A stretch of 64,000 nt of DNA, from the NCBI RefSeq assembly GCF_016649425.1, contig NZ_JADRCR010000001.1, positions 806,001-870,000 of the forward strand, in the 5' to 3' direction. The stretch comes from Limnobaculum allomyrinae (GTDB lineage Bacteria > Pseudomonadota > Gammaproteobacteria > Enterobacterales > Enterobacteriaceae). The translations under genes and the position numbers were made by a program. The notes beneath the pieces are model-generated. The model was given only the letters and a program-made list of their open reading frames with translations. It ran no database searches and was not told the origin of the DNA. Shown here piece after piece: positions 10,235 through 18,751 of the stretch. Numbering within the stretch: the stretch's first letter is position 1; each line of letters opens with the position of its first letter.

Positions 10235-10605
10235 TCAGTCCATGATACGCCGTCAGCCGGCACTATCGTTTGCATTTTTAACGCTTTTATCGCGTTGTTC
10301 TGGCTTTATCATAACCAATCATGCTGATTTAGAAAGTGCTTTCGATAATGTTTATGAGTTTCCTTTGTCAGAAAATATTTCACACACTATCATTCAAATA
10401 GTGCTGTATTTTAGCTTTAATTTTATAAATTAAATAATATATATATTATTTATAGCAACATCATCTTACTTAAAACTAAATCAACTAATAATAAAGAATC
10501 TATTTTATTAATTTAGAATAGGAGAATCAGGAACAATAGCACTATTATCTTGCCCCCACCGGGAAATAAAATATTATTTCCCTGGTGAGAGTCTTAGTTA
10601 TTTCA
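10235..10605. other. AT-rich spacer between ynbD and the microcin-like gene
   Basis: No convincing gene. It holds a long hairpin at 10558-10588 just after the microcin-like gene and a very AT-rich tract (about 10430-10530) that probably includes the promoter now driving ynbD. A 63-codon frame on the plus strand has no ribosome-binding site and was not accepted. Confidence 0.5.
10558..10588 (-). terminator. Hairpin after microcin-like gene
   Basis: Strong inverted repeat: CACC-GGGAAATAA arms pair with TTATTTCCC-TGGTG around a 4-base loop with one bulged position. No clear T tract on the minus strand, so termination is probable but not certain. Confidence 0.5.
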
Positions 10606-10917
10606 TCATCCTATTTTTAATGGATTGATAGCTTTAATAATAGCCGCAACACCGTTAAAAACTGAATCAATTACTGGTGCACCAACTTGAGCTATACTAT
10701 TCACACCAAATTCACCAATTCCTTTGATTAAATTCAGCCCGCCATCTGCTAATGCTCCAATTGCACTTCCGATGGCTGCACCATACTCACCTTTGTTTCC
10801 AGGAGTATTACCGATATCAATAGCATCGCCAATCCCCTGACCAAAATCACGAAAAGCATCAGTAAAGATTCCAGCGCCAGATACAACTTTAATTTCTGCT
10901 ACCGTTAATTCTCTCAT
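10606..10917 (-). CDS. Putative microcin-like peptide precursor A
   Basis: 103 residues. The first 16 resemble the double-glycine leaders of class II microcins (MRELTVAEIKVVSGAG; compare the MREI...SGAG leader of microcin N). The remainder, after a presumed cut at GAG, is Gly/Ala/Ile-rich, has no cysteine and is likely to form hydrophobic helices (GAAIGSAIGALADGG; VFNGVAAIIKAI). The ATG follows a strong AAAGGAG ribosome-binding site. A second gene with the same leader lies at 29204. Such leaders are normally cut by a peptidase-containing ABC exporter; none is in the window, and no neighbouring immunity gene is evident. It lies inside an AT-rich insert that splits ynbC from ynbD. Leader similarity is seen; bacteriocin activity is inference. 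Confidence 0.65.
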   Translation of the reverse strand: MRELTVAEIKVVSGAGIFTDAFRDFGQGIGDAIDIGNTPGNKGEYGAAIGSAIGALADGGLNLIKGIGEFGVNSIAQVGAPVIDSVFNGVAAIIKAINPLKIG

Positions 10918-11265
10918 GGTAAATCTCCTTTCATATACAAAATCGCTGTATGCGATCTATCTTAGTTACTAACTATTTATTTAATATTAATGATTATTCA
11001 ATAAAGATAATCACCCGTCATTATTTGATGAAAATATAATCAACAAACAATTCTTTTAATTAAGTTAGCAAACTTCGTTTTGTATATTTATTTTCTACCA
11101 CAAGAAACAGATTAAGATAAACAATTTTTTCACAAAATAATGTTTTTTTGTTAAGTTATGCACAAAATATAATTAACAATTAAGCAAATTAAATAAATAC
11201 TTAATCACCAAAAGAAAAATTCAAATTAACTAAAGAAAAAGACTTATCAAAAATAAGTTAAAAGC
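10918..11265. other. AT-rich upstream region of microcin-like gene
   Basis: About 350 bases of extremely AT-rich DNA with no supported gene. It should contain the promoter of the microcin-like gene (minus strand) and separates it from the ynbC terminator. Confidence 0.5.
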
Positions 11266-11293
11266 AATAAAAAAGGCCCTTAAATAAGGGCCT
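11266..11293 (-). terminator. Terminator after ynbC
   Basis: On the minus strand, GGCCCTTA and TAAGGGCC arms (11275-11292) are followed by a run of T. It ends the ynbA-B-plsC-ynbC transcript, so ynbD is probably transcribed separately here. Confidence 0.75.
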
Positions 11294-11315
11294 CCGAAAA
11301 CAGATTATTTAAATG

Positions 11316-13076
11316 CTATTTAACCCGTACTGCAATAGAAACGCTGAAAATTCCCCAGTCATCAATCAACTGAATCTTTTTCTCAAATCCTGCATATTCT
11401 ACCATGCTGTCCATCTCTCCCTGTGTACGACAACGCATCACCCAAGGTTTTCCACTCTGATGGCTGGTCAGGGAACGAGCTATCATTTCAAGCTGTGGAT
11501 GCCATGGTTGGCCGGTATAGACCAATAGCCCACCTTCAGGAATCGTATCTGCCAGCCCCATTAACGAAGCCTGAACATCTTTGTTTTCAGGAAATAGCTC
11601 ATATAACCCGGAAACAATTCCCAATGTTGGATTTGGTGTCAGTTCAGCCAGGCTTTGACGATCGAAAGCATTACCGACGACAAACTCAGCCTTATCTGAC
11701 AGGTGGCGTTCAGCAATCATCTTCTTGCCCTGTTCTACATTCAGCTCGCTGTAATCTCGTAAAAGAATAGACTCAATATCCTGCGCATCTCCTATAGCAT
11801 CTAATACATAGCGACCATGGCCTGCAGCAATATCGACGATACGTACCGGCATATTACGCTGTTTAAGATCGTCAATAGCCTGGCGAATTAATGTTTCAAT
11901 ATTAACCTTACGCTGACGGATCCCTCGCCAGCCGATGCTATTCAGGTACTGCTTGTCAATAAAACGCCCAAAGCTATTACTGCCTTCCGGATGATTACGA
12001 TAAACATAATCCAGCGTACTTCCTGAATCAAAACCGGTCTCGAAACCAAGACGTACCCCTTTTGATGCTTTCCCTAAAGAAGCCATTGCCGAAGTCAGTC
12101 CGCGATAATAATAACGTTTTATCGAATAATGCGGCAGTGGAGCCATTAGCTCACGATATTTGTCCGCATTGGCACTCCAGCGATCCTCTTCGCTATAATC
12201 ATGACGTTGTGGAGCCATGCTAAATAGCTTATCGATAAATGCCCGAATCTTCTCAAATGCCAGATGACGATCTTTCTCACCCAACGTATCGTGATAAAAA
12301 CCGCTCAGGATATGCTTCTCTTTAACTGGAGTATTCAGCCGCTGATAGAACTGATGCTGAGGTTTATGATGTACTACATAGTCATCCCCGGAGATCAGTA
12401 GCTGGGTAGGAATAGTAATTGCTGACGCATCCGCCACAATGCGTTCAGAAGTGCTGTACAGTTCCAATAGTATATTGACCGCGATAGCCCGGGTGATCAG
12501 AGGATCCTGATTAAAAGAATCAACCCGCTCTTGATCATGAGTCAGGTATTTTCCTTTAACATACGAGTTCACATAGAACAAACCGCGGAAGCTCTTCATC
12601 AACCCTAAACCTGCGCGGGCAAATGGAACATACAGTTTGACCTTAAATGCCGGGGAAGCGAGGATTAGTCCACGAATTTTTGGTGCGTAATCATGGGCCC
12701 AAGTGGCTGCCAATACTGCACCAACGCTTTGAGCAATCACTATAACGTTTTCCATCGGCACGCCACTGTCAACAGAAACATAGCGAACAAACTCATCTAC
12801 ATCCCGTACCGATGTTCCTATGCTTGGGCTATACCCCCGCTCTCCGGCTGTTTTACCGTGGCCTCGGGCATCCCATGCATACATTGGAACATTTGGCATA
12901 TTCAGTTCATCTACAATATGCTGCAAACGACCGGAGTGTTCATGTCCACGATGGAAAAGTACAATCACTTTATCGGCAGTTCCTTCGTGCTGAGGCCAGC
13001 AACGATAGAATAATTCCGTTCCATCAGACGTTTTAAACCAATTCTCCGTTGCGGTACGAGGCTGCGCTAAACTCAT
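11316..13076 (-). CDS. ynbC: YnbC-like alpha/beta hydrolase fused to a SAM methyltransferase-like domain
   Basis: 586 residues, like E. coli YnbC (585). The N-terminal half (about 15-290) is an alpha/beta hydrolase of the monoacylglycerol-lipase type: oxyanion region near LFHRGHEHSG, nucleophile elbow AQSVGA near residue 117, and a late histidine in GFYHDTLG. The C-terminal half (about 370-580) has the methyltransferase glycine-rich motif VDIAAGHGRY and an acidic residue in SILLRDYSE. Presumably it acts on a lipid made by the neighbouring enzymes; the actual substrate is unknown. Its start overlaps the end of the PlsC-like gene by 4 bases, so they are coupled. Confidence 0.88.
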   Translation of the reverse strand: MSLAQPRTATENWFKTSDGTELFYRCWPQHEGTADKVIVLFHRGHEHSGRLQHIVDELNMPNVPMYAWDARGHGKTAGERGYSPSIGTSVRDVDEFVRYVSVDSGVPMENVIVIAQSVGAVLAATWAHDYAPKIRGLILASPAFKVKLYVPFARAGLGLMKSFRGLFYVNSYVKGKYLTHDQERVDSFNQDPLITRAIAVNILLELYSTSERIVADASAITIPTQLLISGDDYVVHHKPQHQFYQRLNTPVKEKHILSGFYHDTLGEKDRHLAFEKIRAFIDKLFSMAPQRHDYSEEDRWSANADKYRELMAPLPHYSIKRYYYRGLTSAMASLGKASKGVRLGFETGFDSGSTLDYVYRNHPEGSNSFGRFIDKQYLNSIGWRGIRQRKVNIETLIRQAIDDLKQRNMPVRIVDIAAGHGRYVLDAIGDAQDIESILLRDYSELNVEQGKKMIAERHLSDKAEFVVGNAFDRQSLAELTPNPTLGIVSGLYELFPENKDVQASLMGLADTIPEGGLLVYTGQPWHPQLEMIARSLTSHQSGKPWVMRCRTQGEMDSMVEYAGFEKKIQLIDDWGIFSVSIAVRVK

Positions 13077-13711
13077 GATTCTCTCCCTTGTGCATTATTT
13101 TGCAGCGATTCAAATCGCTGTTTTAAATCAGATATAAAGACCGACTTATCTGAGCGACAATAAACAGGCTCATCAACATAAACGTCAATAAAGAAAGGTA
13201 CCGGTATCCATTGCCCTTTCCCCATTGCACGCCCCAGTCCATGCATAAATACTGGCGTTACCGGTACCTCTGGAAATTGCTGACACAAATACCACAGACC
13301 AGACTTAAATTCGGATAATTGTTCAGGTTCTCCACGAGTACCTTCAGGGAACAAAATTAATATTTTACCTTCCTGTAGCGCCTTAACGCACCCGGCCAGA
13401 GGATCGCTCTGTTTTGGATCGCCACCACGTACAACAGGAATAATGCCAACCACCCGGGTAGCAAACCAGGCTACCCAGCGGTTTTTCAGAAAATAATCAG
13501 CCGCTGCCGCGGGATGAACCAAATGTACTTTTGATAGTGGAAACAGCGTTAATAGCGTCAATAAATCCAGATGACTATTATGGTTAGCAATGATAATTCC
13601 CGGCCCTTTTATCGGCAGGCGTTTACGGTTAGCCACGGAAACACCCAGCCATGCCAACACTACCGGATAGGCAACTAACACCACAAACAGTAAACGCAAT
13701 AGTCGGTTCAC
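13073..13711 (-). CDS. PlsC-family lysophospholipid acyltransferase
   Basis: 212 residues with an N-terminal membrane segment and the two acyltransferase hallmarks: NHNSHLD (HX4D catalytic motif) near residue 43 and FPEGTRG (substrate phosphate binding) near residue 122. Members esterify lysophosphatidate or related lysolipids. Sitting between ynbB and ynbC and overlapping ynbC, it would supply phosphatidate to the YnbB CDP-diglyceride synthase. I do not recall a gene at this position in the E. coli ynbABCD operon, so this species has the fuller gene set. Not the housekeeping plsC, which is normally beside parC. Confidence 0.87.
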   Translation of the reverse strand: MNRLLRLLFVVLVAYPVVLAWLGVSVANRKRLPIKGPGIIIANHNSHLDLLTLLTLFPLSKVHLVHPAAAADYFLKNRWVAWFATRVVGIIPVVRGGDPKQSDPLAGCVKALQEGKILILFPEGTRGEPEQLSEFKSGLWYLCQQFPEVPVTPVFMHGLGRAMGKGQWIPVPFFIDVYVDEPVYCRSDKSVFISDLKQRFESLQNNAQGRES

Positions 13712-13729
13712 TCAGACCCCCATCGCGAA

Positions 13730-14647
13730 TTAGTAGTGTAAATAATATAAAACGTGGAAAAACAACGGCGCGGTATAAATCAGTGAATCCAGACGATCTA
13801 AAATACCACCGTGCCCCGGCAATAATTTACCCGAATCTTTTACACCAATATCACGCTTAACAGCAGACATCACCACGTCGCCAATAAAGCCAGTGACACC
13901 AATCAATAGCCCAACCAGAACTGATTCCCAACCATTCAACGGCGTTAATATTCCACCCAGTAACCAGGCCAGGAACATAGTGGTGACTACCCCGCCAACT
14001 AAACCTTCCAGTGTTTTGTTCGGACTAACTTTTGGAATCACTTTGATGCGGCCAAATGATTTGCCCCATAAGTATTGAGCAATATCGTTACACTCTGTTA
14101 AAACAACCAGGAAAATCACTAACAAAGGCCCGGTTTCTGGTTTGCCAGGTAATACCGTCAGATAAGCTACATGACTAATAGCAAATACCGTCGTCATTAC
14201 CCCCCAATGCAGCATTGAAGCGGAGTGAAGGAAATCCTTATTATTCCCGATTAGTACCATACGCATTGGCAAGAACAGGAAAACATAAACCGGAATAAAC
14301 ACCAGGAACATGCTGTACCATTCAATGCCAATCCAGTAATACTGAATCGGTATCGCGATATAGGCCCATAACAAAGGCATATGGTCGGTACGCCGGGTTG
14401 GTATAAGTGTCAGATACTCTTTTAACGCCAGGAAACTGATAATGGCAAAAATCGTTAGCGAAATAGCCCGGGGAGTAGAAATCGCCAGCGCAAAAACGAT
14501 AACAATCCACCACCAGGTGTTAATTCTCTGACGCAGCTCTGTCCAGTCTCGTTCTGGTGAACGCAGAGACATGACTCGAATGGTAATGCTGGCGACAATC
14601 AACAGAGCAAACATGATGATTAACGCACGAACTAATATTGGACTCAT
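13730..14647 (-). CDS. ynbB: YnbB-like phosphatidate cytidylyltransferase (CDP-diglyceride synthase)
   Basis: 305 residues with about eight hydrophobic segments. The CdsA signature is complete near the C terminus: SAVKRDIGVKDSGKLLPGHG followed by GILDRLDS. An upstream SPNKTLEG motif is also typical. It would activate phosphatidate with CTP to CDP-diacylglycerol in the inner membrane, the donor for YnbA. It is a paralogue of the housekeeping CdsA and lies 15 bases after ynbA and 18 bases before the PlsC-like gene. Confidence 0.92.
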   Translation of the reverse strand: MSPILVRALIIMFALLIVASITIRVMSLRSPERDWTELRQRINTWWWIVIVFALAISTPRAISLTIFAIISFLALKEYLTLIPTRRTDHMPLLWAYIAIPIQYYWIGIEWYSMFLVFIPVYVFLFLPMRMVLIGNNKDFLHSASMLHWGVMTTVFAISHVAYLTVLPGKPETGPLLVIFLVVLTECNDIAQYLWGKSFGRIKVIPKVSPNKTLEGLVGGVVTTMFLAWLLGGILTPLNGWESVLVGLLIGVTGFIGDVVMSAVKRDIGVKDSGKLLPGHGGILDRLDSLIYTAPLFFHVLYYLHY

Positions 14648-14662
14648 ATTATGGCTCCCCGG

Positions 14663-15265
14663 CTATGAGTTAACCTCTGCCAATGCTCGGCGACAGCGAT
14701 TCAGGCAGGTCCATACTAATAAAACAGATACTAAAGAAAAAAGTATCCAGCTCCATTCCATACATACTGGCCAAATAAAAATAGCCAGCGCATAAGCACC
14801 AAAAATCAGCGCCCTGTCGCTTTTTCCCATCGGCCCATCATAGCGCCGGGAAGCCCCAATTGTTTGAGCCAGTACGCCACAAAACTCGGTCAGGATAGAC
14901 AGTAATACTGCCAGTAACACCAACCACGGCGTTGCGCCTGGCAACAGTGCAAAAGGCAAATAAAGTGCGGCGTCAGAGATCACATCACCGGTTTCATTAA
15001 GCAATGCGCCCAGTTTTGATTTTTGGTTATATTCCCGAGCTAACAAACCATCAATGGCGTTTAACGCCATACGAATAAACAGAAATATTGGCAAAATTAA
15101 AAACAGAGCAGGACGAGGAAAAAAGAAGAGCAGTAAGCCAATAGCAACCGATGCTATCAAAGCGGCCAGCGTAACCTGATTAGCCGTTACACCTGCGCGA
15201 AAAAGGCGTTTTAACAGAGGTCTCAATAAGGCCTGAAACCGTGGCTTAAGATCGTATAGAGTCAT
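14663..15265 (-). CDS. ynbA: YnbA-like CDP-alcohol phosphatidyltransferase
   Basis: 200 residues, integral membrane enzyme of the CDP-alcohol phosphotransferase family, first gene of the operon. The active-site motif is visible near residues 73-99 (DGLLAR, then G, then ETGDVISD). The third aspartate of the canonical DG-x2-AR-x8-G-x3-D-x3-D pattern is asparagine here (ALLN). As I recall the E. coli YnbA sequence it has the same change, so this looks like a family trait rather than damage. It would exchange CMP for an alcohol or polyol phosphate; the acceptor is unknown. Confidence 0.9.
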   Translation of the reverse strand: MTLYDLKPRFQALLRPLLKRLFRAGVTANQVTLAALIASVAIGLLLFFFPRPALFLILPIFLFIRMALNAIDGLLAREYNQKSKLGALLNETGDVISDAALYLPFALLPGATPWLVLLAVLLSILTEFCGVLAQTIGASRRYDGPMGKSDRALIFGAYALAIFIWPVCMEWSWILFSLVSVLLVWTCLNRCRRALAEVNS

Positions 15266-15492
15266 AAATCCCTGTGACAGCTAAAAACAACATCTTACAA
15301 TATGTGGGTTCACGCTACAGCACCCCCAGATGCTAATCAACCAAAAACTGCCCGGAACTTATGTTGTAGCATAATTTAATTTGTAACATTTTCCTGCATT
15401 CAACTCACTACCCGTACCATAAATCACTTCACATTCACTTCATCAACACCCGTTATGCTGGCACTATCATTTTACCAATTCCCTTTAATTCT

Positions 15493-16119
15493 ATGACCAA
15501 AACCAGACTTCCCATCCTCCTGACGACCCTGGCCATTATCACGGTAGTTTCACTGTTTATCTTTTTGCCAAAGAGTTATGGTTATCAACCACAATCAGGA
15601 GACATCATATTCCACACATCTCGTTCCTCTCAAAGTAAGGCTATTCAGTTAGCGACACATTCACCTTACAGCCATATGGGTATTATTCTGTTTAAAAATA
15701 ACAAGCCTTATGTTTATGAAGCATCCAAACGCGTGCAATACACCCCATTACATGAATGGATTGAACGAGGTGTCAACGGTAAATATGTCGTTAAAAGGCT
15801 CAAGCATCCCCTGACAGTTGAGCAGCAAAGTCAAATACAAAAAGCTGCACAAATATATGCTAATGCACCCTATGACCTGAGTTTTTCCTGGTCAGATGAG
15901 AAGCAATATTGTTCAGAGCTGGTATGGAAAATTTATTTTAATGCGCTTGGTGTGAAAATTGGTAACCTGCAAAAATTACGAGAATTTGATCTCACCTCCA
16001 CCCCAGTAAAAAAGAAGCTGGCAGAACGATACGGTTCGTCAATCCCACTGGATGAAACCGTTATATCTCCTGATGCAATATTTGACTCACCACTTTTAAC
16101 CGTTGTGGGAAAAAAATAA
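15493..16119 (+). CDS. yiiX: YiiX-like permuted papain-fold amidase
   Basis: 208 residues, very similar throughout to E. coli YiiX: QPQSGDIIFHTSRSSQSKAI, SPYSHMGI (histidine) and QYCSELVWK (probable catalytic cysteine). These belong to the NlpC/P60-related permuted amidase group. The N terminus is one membrane or signal segment (about residues 8-26) without a clear lipobox, so the protein is periplasmic or anchored. The substrate is not known; lipid- or peptide-linked amides have been suggested for the superfamily. In E. coli yiiX lies elsewhere. It has its own terminator. Confidence 0.88.
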   Translation: MTKTRLPILLTTLAIITVVSLFIFLPKSYGYQPQSGDIIFHTSRSSQSKAIQLATHSPYSHMGIILFKNNKPYVYEASKRVQYTPLHEWIERGVNGKYVVKRLKHPLTVEQQSQIQKAAQIYANAPYDLSFSWSDEKQYCSELVWKIYFNALGVKIGNLQKLREFDLTSTPVKKKLAERYGSSIPLDETVISPDAIFDSPLLTVVGKK

Positions 16120-16156
16120 CGGAGTAAATCAAAAATAATAGATATTGCTATTTATT

Positions 16157-16189
16157 AAACGGCGGTCTATGATGCGGCCGTTTTTTATT
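16157..16189 (+). terminator. Terminator after yiiX
   Basis: Seven-base stem (16157-16163 with 16177-16183) followed by T-rich DNA. Confidence 0.7.
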
Positions 16190-16222
16190 CGACTCACATT
16201 TCACTGGCAAAGGAGGTATATC

Positions 16223-16270
16223 ATGCAACAAATTCAACTAAATACCCTTTGCAGGCGTCTCCAGGACTAA
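16223..16270 (+). CDS. Possible 15-codon leader ORF before rtcB2
   Basis: An ATG preceded at ideal spacing by AAAGGAGG, the strongest ribosome-binding site in this region, opens a frame of 15 codons (MQQIQLNTLCRRLQD) ending in TAA at 16268. The gap to rtcB2 is 73 bases, and rtcB2 itself has only a weak ribosome-binding site. It could be a regulatory leader peptide or a remnant. No family is recognised; the support is the ribosome-binding site and the position. Confidence 0.4.
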   Translation: MQQIQLNTLCRRLQD

Positions 16271-16343
16271 CCCTACCCGTTACACTCCCTGGCTTCGGCC
16301 TGCCAATTCGATTTTATCTTTTCTCCAATATATGGATTGGTAT

Positions 16344-17483
16344 ATGGGCAATTTTATTCGTCCTTTATCTGAACGCGTCTCTTATATCGCGTCGGATGAC
16401 ACCTGGATCGAAAGCAACGCGATCCAACAATTAAACACCACCGCCTCACTACCGGATATGGTTCAGGTAGTTGGTATGCCAGACCTGCATCCCGGTAGAG
16501 GTTATCCGGTTGGTGCAGCATTTTTTTCAGTAAATCGTTTTTATCCGGCATTAGTGGGTAATGACATTGGTTGTGGTATGGGATTGTGGCAAACCACCAT
16601 ACCGACCCGACGACCTAATCTGGATAAGTTAGAAAAAAGCGTCTCCCGCATGGGGGATTTTGCCAGCTCTGAATGGTTACAACAGCATCTTTCTGAGGAA
16701 ATGATGCAGTCTCCTTTTGCTGATGCTCTGGGCTCTGTTGGCGGAGGAAACCACTTTGCTGAATTGCAGCAGGTTGATCAAATTTATCAATCTGATGCAG
16801 TTAATCAGTTAGGCCTAAATCCACAACAGCTACAGCTGTTAGTGCACAGCGGTTCACGAGGATTAGGCCAGGCAATTTTACGTCGCCATGTCGAACGTTT
16901 TAATCATGGTGGATTAATGGCAGGTACCCCCGAAGCGGAGGAATATCTGAATGACCATCATCAGGCGTTACTCTTTGCCAAATTCAATCGCCGCCTCATA
17001 GCTCAACGGCTGCTGGAACAGATTAAGACAACCGGAGAATGCCTGTTAGATATTAACCACAATCTGGTTGAAGCAGCACAGGTTAACGGCACTGATGGTT
17101 GGCTACACCGTAAGGGTGCCAGTCCTGCTAATCGGGGGCCACTCATTATACCGGGATCTCGTGGTGATTATAGCTATCTGGTAATGCCAACCGCTTCTGA
17201 TATCAGTCTTCATTCGCTGGCTCACGGTGCAGGCAGAAAATGGATACGCACGGAGTGCAAGGGACGTTTGTCTGAACGTTTCTCTCCGGTTCAGTTAAGT
17301 CGTACCGAATTCGGAGGCCGGGTTATCTGTCAGGATCGTCAACTGATTTATGAAGAAGCACCACAAGCTTATAAATCGATTGAGACTGTAATCGACAGCA
17401 TGGCTGGAGCAGGGTTAATCAAAATTCTGGCTCGCCTTAAGCCAGTTTTGACCTATAAAACCAGTGGAGGCAGAAGCGAATGA
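16344..17483 (+). CDS. rtcB2: RtcB-family RNA ligase of the RtcB2-PrfH pair
   Basis: GTP-dependent RNA ligase of about 379 residues. Metal- and guanylate-binding motifs are visible: [43 protein letters not shown] and the nucleophile histidine region [11 protein letters not shown] start at the ATG at 16344 ([10 protein letters not shown]), the usual beginning of this subfamily; a methionine four codons earlier (16332) is also open. The stop overlaps prfH by 4 bases. From published work on E. coli strains carrying this pair, RtcB2 and PrfH rescue ribosomes whose 16S rRNA was cut by colicin E3-type nucleases: PrfH recognises the damaged ribosome and RtcB2 religates. Symbol used informally. Confidence 0.88.
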   Translation: MGNFIRPLSERVSYIASDDTWIESNAIQQLNTTASLPDMVQVVGMPDLHPGRGYPVGAAFFSVNRFYPALVGNDIGCGMGLWQTTIPTRRPNLDKLEKSVSRMGDFASSEWLQQHLSEEMMQSPFADALGSVGGGNHFAELQQVDQIYQSDAVNQLGLNPQQLQLLVHSGSRGLGQAILRRHVERFNHGGLMAGTPEAEEYLNDHHQALLFAKFNRRLIAQRLLEQIKTTGECLLDINHNLVEAAQVNGTDGWLHRKGASPANRGPLIIPGSRGDYSYLVMPTASDISLHSLAHGAGRKWIRTECKGRLSERFSPVQLSRTEFGGRVICQDRQLIYEEAPQAYKSIETVIDSMAGAGLIKILARLKPVLTYKTSGGRSE

Positions 17484-18094
17484 TACTATTGCAAATTTCC
17501 TCGGCTCAGGGGCCAGATGAATGCTGTCTGGCCGTTGCTAAAGCGCTAAAACAGCTGATAAAAGAAGCTAATACGGTTAACGTTCAGGTTGAGTGTCTGG
17601 AAATGGAACCCGCCAGGCAGCCGGATAGCTTTCGCTCGGTACTGGTTTCCCTTAATGGCACCGGGGCGGCACAGTTGGCTGATAATTGGTGTGGTTCGGT
17701 ATTATGGATATGCAATAGCCCTTATCGACCTAACCATGGACGCAAGAATTGGTTTATTGGCATTGCCCGATTTGAACAAAATAATCCAGAGTTGGAGAGT
17801 GAAATTCAATTTGAGTCATTACGTTCTTCAGGCCCCGGAGGACAACACGTCAATAAAACCGACTCTGCGATTCGGGCAACTCATATTGCTACGGGTATCA
17901 GTGTCAAAGTTCAGTCAGAAAGAAGTCAACACGCCAACAAACGCCTGGCAATATTATTGATAGCACACCGTCTGGAGCAGTTACGTCAGCAAGCCGGAGC
18001 TGAACTAAAGGCGGAACGCCGTATGTTCCATCATCAGATAGAACGGGGAAATCCCCTACGGGTATTTAAAGGAGTGAATTTTAAATCGGCATAG
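17480..18094 (+). CDS. prfH: Peptide chain release factor-like protein PrfH
   Basis: 204 residues, full length for the family (the E. coli K-12 copy is truncated). The release-factor domain 3 is clear from about residue 110: [20 protein letters not shown] with the GGQ motif, then SERSQHANK, as in RF1/RF2. It lacks a standard stop-codon recognition domain, consistent with acting on damaged rather than terminating ribosomes. Overlaps the end of rtcB2, so translation is coupled. Predicted partner role: hydrolysing peptidyl-tRNA on ribosomes cut in the decoding centre. Confidence 0.92.
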   Translation: MILLQISSAQGPDECCLAVAKALKQLIKEANTVNVQVECLEMEPARQPDSFRSVLVSLNGTGAAQLADNWCGSVLWICNSPYRPNHGRKNWFIGIARFEQNNPELESEIQFESLRSSGPGGQHVNKTDSAIRATHIATGISVKVQSERSQHANKRLAILLIAHRLEQLRQQAGAELKAERRMFHHQIERGNPLRVFKGVNFKSA

Positions 18095-18153
18095 TTGATG
18101 ACAGAAGGAAATATCAATAATTTGAATTATCAATAAATTAGTATCTACAATAC

Positions 18154-18181
18154 CACGCCGTAATTATATAACTACGGCGTG
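18154..18181. terminator. Convergent terminator between prfH and the DUF5339-like gene
   Basis: Perfect 9-bp inverted repeat (18154-18162 with 18173-18181), 10-base loop; T tract weak on both strands. Confidence 0.55.
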
Positions 18182-18194
18182 AGTATTAATTAGA

Positions 18195-18509
18195 TTAACA
18201 ACCTAATTGAGACAGAGTAGGTTTGAATGCATCCATAGCAGCTTTACAGCTGTTTTTCAGCGCTTCTTTATCACTCATTTGTTTCCAGGATTCAGTTGCA
18301 GCATCCATCTGAGTTTTAAACTGATCGGCCATAGCCTTGTTGTCTTTACCCAGTTTGTTTACACAAGTAGTAATGGTATTAACATACTCATTACACTCAG
18401 CTGGCAAACCATTATCCGCAGCCTTAGCAGGCTCTTTTTCACCACAACCACTTAAAGCCAGTAAAGAAAAAGCAACAACAGAAGAAAGAAGAACGCGGGA
18501 AGGTTTCAT
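18195..18509 (-). CDS. DUF5339-like lipoprotein
   Basis: 104 residues with a lipoprotein signal peptide (lipobox LSGC, cysteine about 22). The mature part has regularly placed cysteines (AECNEYVNTITTC ... NSCKAAM ... LGC) in a helical protein, matching the small periplasmic DUF5339-type family. Function unknown. It has its own upstream AT-rich promoter region and converges on prfH. Confidence 0.75.
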   Translation of the reverse strand: MKPSRVLLSSVVAFSLLALSGCGEKEPAKAADNGLPAECNEYVNTITTCVNKLGKDNKAMADQFKTQMDAATESWKQMSDKEALKNSCKAAMDAFKPTLSQLGC

Positions 18510-18751
18510 TTATTCATTTCCTTGAAATTTAATTATAAAAATAACAACAACTTGGAACAACATCATGATTGTTCAGCCCAAATTGTACCATCAAAAAATA
18601 TCTATGAGTAGTTTTTAGCTGCGTGATAAAAAATAAAACGTAACACACAGATATCTTATTTTTCCATTTTTAATATAGCTCAATAAAACAAAATTTCATC
18701 AGAAATTGAAATGTTAAAACTAATCACTATCGACAGAATATTTAGATAATT

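Noticed and set aside
10242-10433. 63-codon plus-strand frame beside the microcin-like gene, considered as immunity protein
   Set aside because: No ribosome-binding site, overlaps the probable ynbD promoter, composition follows AT richness.
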